Shown: positions 55,695 to 64,000 of the stretch, piece by piece | How positions within the stretch are numbered: position 1 is the stretch's first letter | Layout of the letters: each line of letters begins with the position of its first letter | Assembly (NCBI GenBank): GCA_016714465.1 | Contig: JADKDT010000026.1 | Coordinates: 372,001-436,000, forward strand | Source of the DNA: Candidatus Brachythrix odensensis | GTDB taxonomy: Bacteria; Chloroflexota; Anaerolineae; J036; Brachytrichaceae | Direction: 5' to 3' | DNA: 64,000 nucleotides | Made by a program: the position numbers and the translations under genes | Notes under the pieces: model-generated | What the model saw: the letters and a program-made list of their open reading frames with translations, nothing else | Told to the model about the DNA's origin: nothing | The model's database searches: none

Positions 55695-58430
55695 ATGCAA
55701 CCCAATACTCACGCCCAGGACGTCGACGCTGTCCTGGAGTCAACCAAGGTCATCGCCACAACCGGCCTGACCCAGGCCGAGGCCGGCAGGCGGCTGGCTG
55801 AATATGGCCCGAATCTCCTCATCGAGAAAGGCGCCAAGTCGCCCTGGCGCATTCTGTGGGAGCAATTCACGGCCACGATGGTCCTGATTCTCGTAGGCGC
55901 GGGTGCCCTGTCTGTCCTTCTTGGCAAGGCCAACGAGTCGATCTCGATCTTTGCCATCGTCATACTTTTCGGACTGCTCGGATTCTTCCAGGAGTACCGG
56001 GCCGAGCGGGCCATGGCCGCACTCAAGCGCATGTCCGTCCCAATCGTTCGGGTCCGCCGGGATGGGACGGTTCGCGAGCTCGCCGCCAGGGACCTGGTTC
56101 CTGGAGACATCGTCCTGCTCGAGGCAGGCAATGTCGTCCCGGCCGACCTGCGCTTGATTGAAGTCGCCAACCTGCGCATTCAAGAGTCAGCCCTTACCGG
56201 CGAGTCGGAGGCCGTAGAAAAGGCTACCGCCGCCCTTCCGGCCGAGACAAGCAACCTCGGCGATCGGCGCAATCAGGCCTTCATGGGCACCGTGGCGACG
56301 TATGGCCGCGGCGCCGGCGTCGTCATCGCCACGGGCATGCGGGCTGAACTGGGCCGTATTGCCGCGCTGATCCAAAACGCCACCAACGAGGCCACCCCGC
56401 TTCAAACCCGCCTGGATCGGCTCGGCAAGTGGCTGGCCGTTGCCGGAGCCGCCATCGCCGTGCTTGTGCTTCTCATTGGGGTTTGGCGCGGCGAGACCGT
56501 CCAGGAGATGCTGTTGACCGCCGTCAGCGTCGCTGTCGCCATCATCCCCGAGGGGTTGCCTGCCGTCGTCACCTTCACCCTCGCCCTGGGCGCGCGCCGC
56601 ATGCTCCAACGCAACGCACTTATCCGCAAACTGCCCGCGGTCGAGACCCTGGGCTCGGTCACCGTTATTTGCTCGGACAAGACCGGCACGCTGACCGAGA
56701 ACCGGATGACGGTTGTTGTACTCGACGTCGCCGGCCATCGGGTCGATATCGACGAAACGATGCGTCAGGATGCGCCCTCCTACACCCCGGGCGAGAAGTC
56801 CTTCGCTGCCGAAGCTGAGCCGCTGCAGATCCTCCTCGCGGGCGGGGCGCTGTGCAACGATGCGCTCGTCGAATGGGATGCGGCCGCCTCCAGAACGCAG
56901 ACGATTGGAGATCCGACTGAGGGTGCCCTCCTCGTTGCCGCCGGCCGCGCCGGCCTGACCCGCGAGGCGCTTGCGCTGCTCCTGCCACGGGTTGCTGAGC
57001 TGCCCTTCGACTCTGACCGCAAGCGCATGACGACTGTTCATGCCGTAATTGACTCGGCCGGGTTGCCCGACCTTGCCCGTGCCCTCGCTGTGCTCGGCGC
57101 GCCGGCCGGCCACATCGCCTTCACCAAGGGTTCGGTCGATGGATTGCTGGCGATTTCGACCCGGGTGTGGATGAACGGCGCCGCAGTGCCCATGACGACG
57201 GACTACGGCACCCGCATCGAGCGGGCCAATGCGGGCCTCGCGGCCAATGGCATGCGCGTTCTGGGTGTGGCATTCCGGCCGCTTCCCGGGTTTGGCGCGC
57301 CGTCACTGGCAATGGAGAGCGAGCTGATTTTTGTCGGTTTCTTTGGCATCGTCGACCCTCCCCGAGCCGAGGCGCGCGAGGCAGTCCGGGTCGCCCGTCA
57401 GGCCGGGGTTCGGCCGGTGATGATCACCGGCGATCATCCCCTGACAGCGCGTTACATCGCAACCGATCTCGGCATTCTTGCCCCCGACGCCAGCGTGGGT
57501 CCAATGACCGGAAAGGAGCTGGCGGCGCTCGATGACGCCGGCCTTGCGGCGGCCGTGGAGCGCGTCTCGGTGTATGCCCGGGTCGCCCCCGAGCAGAAGC
57601 TGCGCATCGTCGAGGCGCTCCAGAAGCGCGGGCATATCGTGGCGATGACCGGCGACGGTGTCAATGACGCGCCGGCCCTGAAACAGGCCAATATCGGGGT
57701 GGCCATGGGCATCACCGGCACCGACGTGACCAAGGAAGCGGCTGACATGGTGTTGCGAGATGACAACTTCGCCACGATTGTCGCCGCCATCGAAGAGGGG
57801 CGCGCGATTTATGACAACGTGCGCCGCTTCGTCAAATTCTCGATCGGCGGCAATATCGGCAAGGTCGGCGTCATGCTGATCGCGCCACTGCTGGGGATGC
57901 CGGTGGCCTTGCTTCCGCTTCAATTGTTGTGGCTGAACCTGCTTACGGATGGCTTGCTCGGCCTTGGGATGGGCTTCGAGCCGGTTGAACGCGATGCCAT
58001 GCGCCGTCCGCCAGTGTCGCCGAAGGCTGGTATTTTCAGCGGCGGTCTGGGCCTTGGGGCGGCCTGGGTGGGCGTGCTGCTGACCATCCTGACCCTCGGG
58101 ATTGGCTTCTACTACTGGGCCAATGGCCGACCCGAGTGGCAGACGATGATGTTCACGGTTCTGGCTTTTGCCCAGATCGGTCAGGCGCTTGCCGCCCGTT
58201 CTCACCGTCAGTCGTTGTTTCAGATCGGCCTGTGCGGCAACAAGCCGCTTCTCACCACGATTGCGGTTGTGTTCGTCGGGCAGATCCTCGCGCTCAATCT
58301 GCCCGTTCTGGAGGACTTCTTCAAAGTCCAGCCCCTGGATGTCGGCGACTATGCCCTGGCGCTTCTGACTGGCGTGGTTCTTTTTGCCGCCATCGAAGTG
58401 GAAAAGGCCTGGCTCCGCCGGAAATCCTAG
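55695..58430 (+). CDS. Calcium-type cation-transporting P-type ATPase
   Basis: This is a P2-type ATPase of 911 residues. The start ATG at 55695 follows a GGAGG site. The N-terminal cation ATPase domain is followed by transmembrane helices, with actuator TGES in ALTGESEA, phosphorylation site DKTGT (VICSDKTGTLTENRMT), hinge TGDGVNDAPALKQANIG and the ion-binding helix AIIPEGLPAVVTFTLA. The PEGLP motif is typical of Ca2+ or Mn2+ transporters. The C-terminal helices (PVALLPLQLLWLNLLTDGLL) are complete. It likely exports Ca2+ from the cytoplasm. There is no obvious partner gene, and convergent hairpins mark its 3' end. Confidence 0.93.
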   Translation: MQPNTHAQDVDAVLESTKVIATTGLTQAEAGRRLAEYGPNLLIEKGAKSPWRILWEQFTATMVLILVGAGALSVLLGKANESISIFAIVILFGLLGFFQEYRAERAMAALKRMSVPIVRVRRDGTVRELAARDLVPGDIVLLEAGNVVPADLRLIEVANLRIQESALTGESEAVEKATAALPAETSNLGDRRNQAFMGTVATYGRGAGVVIATGMRAELGRIAALIQNATNEATPLQTRLDRLGKWLAVAGAAIAVLVLLIGVWRGETVQEMLLTAVSVAVAIIPEGLPAVVTFTLALGARRMLQRNALIRKLPAVETLGSVTVICSDKTGTLTENRMTVVVLDVAGHRVDIDETMRQDAPSYTPGEKSFAAEAEPLQILLAGGALCNDALVEWDAAASRTQTIGDPTEGALLVAAGRAGLTREALALLLPRVAELPFDSDRKRMTTVHAVIDSAGLPDLARALAVLGAPAGHIAFTKGSVDGLLAISTRVWMNGAAVPMTTDYGTRIERANAGLAANGMRVLGVAFRPLPGFGAPSLAMESELIFVGFFGIVDPPRAEAREAVRVARQAGVRPVMITGDHPLTARYIATDLGILAPDASVGPMTGKELAALDDAGLAAAVERVSVYARVAPEQKLRIVEALQKRGHIVAMTGDGVNDAPALKQANIGVAMGITGTDVTKEAADMVLRDDNFATIVAAIEEGRAIYDNVRRFVKFSIGGNIGKVGVMLIAPLLGMPVALLPLQLLWLNLLTDGLLGLGMGFEPVERDAMRRPPVSPKAGIFSGGLGLGAAWVGVLLTILTLGIGFYYWANGRPEWQTMMFTVLAFAQIGQALAARSHRQSLFQIGLCGNKPLLTTIAVVFVGQILALNLPVLEDFFKVQPLDVGDYALALLTGVVLFAAIEVEKAWLRRKS

Positions 58431-58450
58431 TTCTTAGGCGAAAACAAAAC

Positions 58451-58476
58451 CGGGGTGGCTGTTGTCAGCCACCCCG
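58451..58476 (+). terminator. Short hairpin terminator after the P-type ATPase gene
   Basis: CGGGGTGGCT and AGCCACCCCG pair perfectly (10 bp) around GTTGTC, preceded by an A-rich stretch and followed by ATTCAAA. It lies 20 bases after the stop codon. Confidence 0.7.
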
Positions 58477-58487
58477 ATTCAAACCAT

Positions 58488-58543
58488 TTGAAGATCGTCA
58501 TCGCCGCCCCGGCGTACGCCGGGGCGGCGATGACGATCTTCAA
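58488..58543. terminator. Perfect 28-bp palindrome between convergent ATPase and binding-protein genes
   Basis: The 56 bases are a perfect palindrome centred on CGTACG, sitting between the ATPase gene end and the end of the ABC binding-protein gene. Its centre CGCCCCGGCGTACGCCGGGG is identical to the hairpin at 33733-33790, while the outer stems differ completely. Confidence 0.85.
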
Positions 58544-58550
58544 TAAACGC

Positions 58551-60007
58551 CTACTTGCTCTTCGGCGCGTTTTCCTTCAGGATCGCGTTGGCTTTGGTCA
58601 CCGCGGCATCCAGCGCAGCCTTGGGATCGCCTTGGCCCTTGACGGCGACCGCAATCACCATCTCGTTGATAGCGGCGCGGACGGGGTCATAACCGGCGAT
58701 CGGGGCCTCGATCTTGCCATACGGCATCGCCTCGGTGAACAGGCTGGCGAAACCCTCGGCGGCCTCGGGGTAGTCGGCGAAGCGCTTGTCCTTCTTGGTC
58801 GCGTCAACGACGCCGGTGGCGGCGCTCGCGCGGACCGGGAAGTAGCCCGAGATGTTCGAGAACTTGGTCGTGTTGTCCTTCTCGCCGAATGCCTTCATGA
58901 ACAGCCACGCCGCCAATTCCTTTTCGGGCGTGTTCTTCATGACCGACCAGGATGCGCCGAACAGGTTCGTGGCCGGTTTGGCGTTGTCGGCCTGCGGGAA
59001 GCGGGTGACCGTCCACTTCATCTTGGCGCCCTTGGCCACTGCATCAGCGTAGAACGGCAGACCGGCCTGTGACGATGTCACAAACAGCAGCTTGCCGTTG
59101 GCAAAGCGGGTCTGGTCGCCGTTGCGCTCAGAAGTGGGCAGCTCGACGCCGCAACCATTCTTGAACAGGCGCTGGATCAGGCTAAGGGCCTCAACGCCGG
59201 CCGGGCTGTTGAAGTCATAGGCGCTGGCGTCCTCCTTCAGAATCTGGCCGCCATTCGCGAACACGAATGAGGCGAAGTTCGACGCGTCGCCGCGCCAGAT
59301 GAACCCATACTGCTCCTTGGTCTTGTCCGAGGCCTTGCACGCCATTTCCTCGAATTCCTTGAGGGTCTTCGGGGGGGCGCTGTAGCCCAAAGACTTGAGC
59401 ATGTCCAGGTTCACATACAGCGAGTCCATCGAGCGCTGGGTCGGGAAGCCGAGCACTTCGCCGGGGAACTGGGGCGCGCGATCGCTGTCGATGAAGGCCT
59501 TGTAGTAGTCCTTCGTGTCATCGGCGGTCAGGCCGTACTTGGGGCTATCGAGGAAGGGCTTGAGGTTCACAGCCTTGCCAAGATCGCGGTAGGTGGCAGC
59601 CTGGTTCTGATAGGCGATGACGACGTCCGGCAGGGCGGCATTGGCGGCGATCGCGCCGTTCACCTTGTTGAACACGTCATCGTAGCTCGAGCCGGCATTC
59701 TCAAGTTTTACCGTGATGCCATACGGGTTTTTGGTGTTGAAGTCGTTGACGATCTCAAACACAACGCTGTAGGTGGCGCCGGTGTAGCGGTGCCAGAACA
59801 GGATTTGGGTGGGCTTGTCCTTGGTCAGAACGATGGAGTCAACTTCGGCTGCCGTCTTTGGCGGGTTATTGACGACGGCCTTGGGAACGTCGGTGGGTTT
59901 GACGGGGCTGGGGGCACGGCTGTCGGTGCGGCGGGCGCAGCGGCGGCGCAAGCCGAAAGCAGCATTGCGGCGGCCACGGCGAGCGGAAGAACTTTCTTGA
60001 AGCTCAT
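58551..60007 (-). CDS. Carbohydrate ABC transporter substrate-binding lipoprotein (frame disrupted)
   Basis: This is an extracytoplasmic solute-binding protein of the sugar-type (family 1) kind. The ATG at 60007 follows a GAGGAG site and opens a signal peptide with a lipobox (VLPLAVAAAMLLSACAAA), which is in a different frame from the mature protein. A C missing from the run at 59910-59914 joins the two. The mature part starts KPTQILFWHRYTGATYSVVF. It continues through GSSYDDVFNKVNGAIAANAA, GEVLGFPTQRSMDSLYVNLD and FGASWSVMKNTPEKELAAWL, which are typical of sugar-binding proteins. The two permease genes lie upstream on the same strand. Confidence 0.9.
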
Positions 60008-60184
60008 CGTATCTCCTCTTTTGTGAATGGTCGCGATCTGGCGTTTCATCGTCGGGAACCGGATCGCGGCCTGCTTTGGGGTTTCCCCCTCCTGCAATAT
60101 ACACTCATTGCGGCGGCGCGGGCCAGCGCAACAGTACTAATGGCGTAATGGAACTCTGTTTGATTTTCGCCGATGGACCTCCTC

Positions 60185-61189
60185 CTACTTCAGGCCACTT
60201 TTCGCGACGCCTTCAACAAAGTATTGCTGGGTGAAGAAGTACAGGATGATGATCGGCACAACGATGAGAACCGCAACCGCCATTGCCAATTGGCCTTCTG
60301 CGCCGCCGTCGGTCTGCAGGAAGTTCTGAAGCGAGACGCTGAGCGTGCGTTGCTCGAGCGTGCGCGTGACCAGTTGGGTCCATTTGAACTCATTCCATGA
60401 GCCGATGAATTGGAGCAGTCCGACGGTCATGATGGCCGGCTTCGCCAGAGGTGTCATCATCGTCGTGAGATAACGCATGTGGCCCGCGCCATCGATCCGG
60501 GCCGCGTCGAACAACTCCTTTGGAATCTGCATGAAGTATTGCCGCAGCAGAAAAATCGCGAACGCGCTTGTCATGAAAGGGATCGTCAGGGCCATCGCCG
60601 TGTTCTGCCAGCCCAACCTCGGTATGAGTGAGATCAGGATATCCTGCCCGATCGCCGCTTCCGCCGACAAAGGCTCGTACATCATGATGACCCGCGGGAC
60701 CAGGACCAGCTCCTCCGGGATCATCAATGTGATCAGCACGATCACAAACAGAATGTTGCGGCCTGGGAACTCGAGCATCGCGAACGCATAGGCGGCGAGG
60801 GCCGAGGTCGTAAGCACGCCAAACACGGTGACCACGCTGATGCCCAGCGTATTGATGAATTGGCGGACGAAGAGCGGAATCCCGGTGAGGGTCTTGTAGT
60901 CCGAACTTCGATCGATGCGATCCATGGCCTCGGCGAAGTTGTTAAAGGCCGGCGCCGAATCGCCAAACGGCGGCCACGGCCAGAACGATTTGCCGATGTT
61001 CTTGAGATTACTAAAGTCAACAAACGAGAAATCGCCAAAACTCTTGATTGAACTCAGGAGCATCCAGACAAAGGGGGCCAAGGCGATGACGCCCACCAAG
61101 ACCAGGACGATATACAGCAGCGGATTGGCCCGATTGAGGTTGTTGATCGGCGCTCGCGCTGGTGCAGGGGCGGGAGGGGCTAGATTCAT
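60185..61189 (-). CDS. Carbohydrate ABC transporter permease, MalG-like
   Basis: The 334-residue membrane protein has about six hydrophobic segments and the EAA-type cytoplasmic loop ELFDAARIDGAGHMRYLTTM, which contacts the ATPase. The C-terminus (FFTQQYFVEGVAKSGLK) is typical of MalG-like permeases. It follows the MalF-like gene by 14 bases. The ATP-binding subunit is not in the window and must be shared or encoded elsewhere. Confidence 0.93.
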   Translation of the reverse strand: MNLAPPAPAPARAPINNLNRANPLLYIVLVLVGVIALAPFVWMLLSSIKSFGDFSFVDFSNLKNIGKSFWPWPPFGDSAPAFNNFAEAMDRIDRSSDYKTLTGIPLFVRQFINTLGISVVTVFGVLTTSALAAYAFAMLEFPGRNILFVIVLITLMIPEELVLVPRVIMMYEPLSAEAAIGQDILISLIPRLGWQNTAMALTIPFMTSAFAIFLLRQYFMQIPKELFDAARIDGAGHMRYLTTMMTPLAKPAIMTVGLLQFIGSWNEFKWTQLVTRTLEQRTLSVSLQNFLQTDGGAEGQLAMAVAVLIVVPIIILYFFTQQYFVEGVAKSGLK

Positions 61190-61202
61190 GGGGGTGCCAG
61201 GC

Positions 61203-62177
61203 CTAGTAGTTCACCTTTCGGTTGCCATACCACTGCTGGAAGATCGTGATGCCAAGGATAAGGGTGAACAACAAAAACGCCAGCGCCGACGCGTAGCCGG
61301 CGCGCTGGAATTCATACATCTGCCGGTAGGTCAGGATTGCCGCTGTGTTGGTGCCGTTTCGCCCCTGGGTCATCACCCAGATGTGGTTGAAGGCCTTGAA
61401 GGTTCCGATAATCGTCACCAGGATGAGGAAGAACGTCGTCGGCGACAACAGCGGAAGCGTGATATGCCGGAAGAGCTGCATGCTGCCCGCGCCGTCGATC
61501 TTGGCCGCTTCATACATCTCGTTGGGGATGTTCCCGAGGCCGCCCAGAAAGATCGTGGTGTCGTAGCCGACAAACACCCAGGTGGTGTAGATGATGACTG
61601 CCACCATTGCGAGGCTGGGTCCAGTGACACCCTCGGGCAGCGTGATTCCGGCTGCCTGACCCATCAGCGTGAAAATGCCCTTGTCCTCCAGAAGCCACTT
61701 CAGGGGCTCCCCGCCGAGCGCCTTGATAATCGAGTTGATTAGCCCAAGATCGGGGCTGTACAGACGCGCCCACACCGCAGCCGAGGCCACCGTCGACGTG
61801 ATGTAGGGCAGGAACATGACGACCCGGAAAATCGCCCGCCCGCGCAGCTTTTGATACAACACCATCGCCAGCAGCAACGATAGACCAAGCTGGATCGGGA
61901 CACTGATAAACGAATACGTGATCGTGGCCGCGAGCGATGGCCACATTTCGCTGTCCGGAGCAAGCGCCCGGGCGTAGTTGTCAAACCCCACCCACTCTCT
62001 GAAGACCACCCTGAAATTCGCCAGGCTGATCATGAAGCCGATCAGGACCGGAATGAGGGTGAAGAAGATGAGCCCGATAAGCGCCGGCGAGAGCAGCCCG
62101 TAGGCCAAAAGCGCTTCGCGGGTTTTTTTGCTCAGGCTTGGCTTGCGGCGCGGCGCGCCAGGATTCAATGTCGCCAC
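61203..62177 (-). CDS. Carbohydrate ABC transporter permease, MalF-like
   Basis: The 324-residue membrane protein starts LLAYGLLSPALIGLIFFTLI and has six predicted helices and the EAA loop NEMYEAAKIDGAGSMQLFRH. It is the first gene of a minus-strand operon MalF-like, MalG-like, binding protein. An extra loop after FLPYITSTVASAAVW is common in MalF-type subunits. The substrate is likely a sugar or polyol. Confidence 0.93.
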   Translation of the reverse strand: MATLNPGAPRRKPSLSKKTREALLAYGLLSPALIGLIFFTLIPVLIGFMISLANFRVVFREWVGFDNYARALAPDSEMWPSLAATITYSFISVPIQLGLSLLLAMVLYQKLRGRAIFRVVMFLPYITSTVASAAVWARLYSPDLGLINSIIKALGGEPLKWLLEDKGIFTLMGQAAGITLPEGVTGPSLAMVAVIIYTTWVFVGYDTTIFLGGLGNIPNEMYEAAKIDGAGSMQLFRHITLPLLSPTTFFLILVTIIGTFKAFNHIWVMTQGRNGTNTAAILTYRQMYEFQRAGYASALAFLLFTLILGITIFQQWYGNRKVNY

Positions 62178-62264
62178 TCACTACCTCCAATGCTGTCAGG
62201 CTCGATCATGCGCGGGGCGTGTTAAGCGCCGCTGAAGCGGCGTTGCAATATTGTAGCGTATCGA

Positions 62265-62337
62265 CCTAAAAACATCCAGCGAGATCACCCTCCCCGCGCG
62301 AAGCGCGGGGAGGGTGATCTCGCTGGGTGTTTTTAGG
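62265..62337. terminator. Very long hairpin after the C25 peptidase gene
   Basis: 35-bp arms (62265-62299 and 62303-62337) with one wobble pair enclose a GAA loop. The outer end is CCTAAAAACA / TGTTTTTAGG, and its A/T-rich foot could act as a terminator in either direction. It lies eight bases past the stop of the C25 gene. Confidence 0.88.
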
Positions 62338-62344
62338 ATAACTT

Positions 62345-64000
62345 CTAGCGCCTTACCGTCGGGACATACGCCCGGTAGGCGCCCATCCACGTAAAGGAGA
62401 CGCGCGCCTTTGTCAGGGGATCGCCCAACAACAGGTAGGTCCGAATCGAATCGCCGCAGCAGGCATAAGCCCCCTGGAACAGGTTCAGGTAGCCGGCCTG
62501 AACGAGCTCGCCCAGGCGCGCCGTGCCCGGCTGGGAGCTCCATAGTTGATTGAAGAATCCACGCGCCAGATAGTCATGACCGTGCGAAACCCCCGATCCC
62601 GACGACCCCCATACCGCCAGTGCGCCGCCGTTCGGGGTCAACATCAAGCGCTCGTCGATTGACTGGGGATAGTAGAACTGGGGCCGCTGAAACGACCCCG
62701 TAAGGCAGGTCATCTGAAGCATGATCGGAAGTTTGGAACCATTGGCGAGAAAGGGCTCGCCATACCAGTCTGACAAACCCTCCCAGAAGGTGTCGTTGTA
62801 ATGTAGAAGCGCATAGAACGGGTCGGCCAGACTCAGGTCGGTGGTCGCCATCTGCTGCTCATTCCCGTGGCCGTTGTAGGTGATGACTGCGGCGCCATCG
62901 TTCACCAGTTTCTTGGTGAGCGTGTGCGCGTTTGTGGCATCGGCCCGGAAGCACGGATTAGTCCCGAGCGTTGGCAGATATGGGTTGAAATAGACACAGG
63001 CCTTGGTGGTGCCGGGCGGCGCCAGGCCGGCGGGCGACTGCTCTGGGTAGTTGGCCAGTCGATCCTGGTAGGCGGCAAAGTCCCCTCCCGGATCGACCGT
63101 GCCGTTTGCCTGGCGGTAGTTATCGGCCAGCCAGCCAATGGTCTTGTTCCAGGCGCTGACCGTGGAACTCGACTCATAAGTCACCATCTTGTTGACCAAC
63201 AGGGCGAGTTCGCTTGTGCTGTTGGCGGGAAGTCGGCCGAGCCAAATGTCGGGCAATCCGTCGCTGAGAGGGTCATCGTTGTCCAACTGGGCATAACACG
63301 TCTCGCAGGCCGTTTCGCCGGCGTATGGATCGACATCCAGCAGATACGGCGGGATGTAATTCTGGAATGCGTAGGTCTTCTGGAGGTAGTTGAACGGATC
63401 GTTGGTGCCGTCGCCAGCCAAAACGGCGGCGACGGGTTTGCGTGTCCAGGATCCCACCGCATGCCGTAGGAAGTTTCGAATGGCGGGCGGCGAGACCATC
63501 CCAAAGCCGAACGTCGCATAGATCGCTGCGACGTCAATCACCTGAACTTGGTATCCCTGGGACTGACGGAGCGTGACGAGCGGATTCAGGGTGTTGAGCA
63601 GCGACGCAGGCCCAATGTAGACGGTGTCTGCGCTACGCGGCGCCACCAAATCGACCGGGGTGTTTACCGCAACCGCGGGTGTCGCCACGAAGCTCGGCCC
63701 TGCGACGATGACCCGCCGGACAGCCGGGCCAGACTGGAAGCTGCTGCCCGACGTCTGAAGCAGCTTCGGCTGAACCGGGTCGGTCACATCGTACATCGGC
63801 CAGGCGGCGTTGTAACCGGCCAGGCTGTAGATCTGTTCGACGCCGGCGATGGTATGGAAGTCCCCGCCGTTGCCGCTTACGTTGGGGAGGACCGGCCGAT
63901 CCCAGCGCGCTGTGTCAGCCAGAACCGAGTCCCCGAGATTGGACACCAGGTTGATGACGACCGTGCCGATGGCCACCGCGAAGGTGAAGACCCGGGACGA
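62345..64000 (-). CDS. C25 (gingipain-type) cysteine peptidase, partial at the window edge
   Basis: 552 codons are visible and the frame is still open at the end of the window, so the start lies beyond it. The region from about 63600 to 62500 matches the peptidase C25 catalytic domain: NPLVTLRQSQGYQVQVIDVA, the catalytic His in AVITYNGHGNEQQM, and the catalytic Cys in LQMTCLTGSFQRP followed by GALAVWGSSGSGVSHGHD. There is no Por-type C-terminal sorting domain at the visible end, unlike in Bacteroidota gingipains. It is probably secreted or surface-bound; the N-terminal signal is out of view. The calcium/metal-rich propeptide, if any, is also beyond the edge. Confidence 0.85.
   Translation of the reverse strand, partial: SSRVFTFAVAIGTVVINLVSNLGDSVLADTARWDRPVLPNVSGNGGDFHTIAGVEQIYSLAGYNAAWPMYDVTDPVQPKLLQTSGSSFQSGPAVRRVIVAGPSFVATPAVAVNTPVDLVAPRSADTVYIGPASLLNTLNPLVTLRQSQGYQVQVIDVAAIYATFGFGMVSPPAIRNFLRHAVGSWTRKPVAAVLAGDGTNDPFNYLQKTYAFQNYIPPYLLDVDPYAGETACETCYAQLDNDDPLSDGLPDIWLGRLPANSTSELALLVNKMVTYESSSTVSAWNKTIGWLADNYRQANGTVDPGGDFAAYQDRLANYPEQSPAGLAPPGTTKACVYFNPYLPTLGTNPCFRADATNAHTLTKKLVNDGAAVITYNGHGNEQQMATTDLSLADPFYALLHYNDTFWEGLSDWYGEPFLANGSKLPIMLQMTCLTGSFQRPQFYYPQSIDERLMLTPNGGALAVWGSSGSGVSHGHDYLARGFFNQLWSSQPGTARLGELVQAGYLNLFQGAYACCGDSIRTYLLLGDPLTKARVSFTWMGAYRAYVPTVRR

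Noticed and set aside
53794..55770. A 658-codon open frame on the plus strand opposite fhs
   Set aside because: It is antisense to a strongly conserved gene, shows no protein family, and is the usual mirror frame in high-GC DNA.

Overview
The window is about 64 kb of high-GC bacterial DNA, densely coding on both strands, with no rRNA or tRNA gene that I can see. Gene content fits a Chloroflexota (Anaerolineae-like) chromosome: mevalonate-type decarboxylase, several class III cyclase/AAA/TPR proteins, a bacterial archaeo-eukaryotic release-factor-like protein, sugar-type ABC transport, and many leaderless-looking promoters. This placement is an inference from gene types, not from a phylogenetic marker.

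Layout. 0-5.1 kb (minus): typA, dnaX, ybaK, ybaB, recR, a housekeeping DNA-repair/replication/translation block. 5.15-6.8 kb (plus): tsaE-tsaB-rimI (t6A and ribosomal acetylation). 6.8-7.75 kb: decayed sequence abutting a 3'-truncated M20 peptidase gene. 9.3-11.15 kb: pepF. 11.7-17.7 kb (plus): inositol-catabolism genes iolB, iolD, iolG and a second ThDP enzyme, interrupted by a GxxExxY remnant. 17.8-19.4 kb: vapBC and a YwiC-like membrane protein, tail to tail with a radical SAM/SPASM protein. 20.8-23.2 kb: feoAB. 23.5-24.4 kb: mevalonate-type decarboxylase, converging on a two-component system (24.4-26.2 kb) and a small membrane protein. 27-29 kb: lipoate ligase and an S51 peptidase, then two integron-type gene cassettes with attC sites (29.4-30.1 kb). 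30.7-33.7 kb: alpha/beta hydrolase, an SDR lacking its catalytic triad, a VOC protein and a peroxiredoxin-like gene with an in-frame UGA at the redox-active cysteine position (candidate selenoprotein). 33.8-35.6 kb: NAD(P)-binding and PH-like membrane proteins. 35.6-44.5 kb (minus): an overlapping four-gene block of cyclase, ATPase and TPR proteins. 44.6-48.1 kb: CoA-binding protein, cyclic-nucleotide-binding histidine kinase, receiver/flavoprotein fusion. 48.2-51.4 kb: baeRF-like protein, metY and a CoA-binding protein. 51.5-58.4 kb: S33 hydrolase, fhs and a Ca2+-type P-ATPase. 58.5-62.2 kb: carbohydrate ABC transporter (binding protein and two permeases). 62.3-64 kb: C25 peptidase, running off the window.

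Three things cut across the window. First, at least nine intergenic sites carry very long, nearly perfect hairpins with a common GC-rich apex but locus-specific stems. Second, nine more sites carry inverted arrays of short repeated words. Third, about sixteen genes are broken by one-base indels, mostly in homopolymers. Because conserved protein sequence resumes in the next frame, I treat these mainly as consensus-sequence errors and annotate each affected gene as one unit.

The most interesting individual items are the UGA-containing peroxiredoxin-like gene, the attC cassettes, the hairpin families, the palindrome that supplies the stop codons of two converging genes, and the split and permuted cyclase block next to a cyclic-nucleotide-binding kinase.
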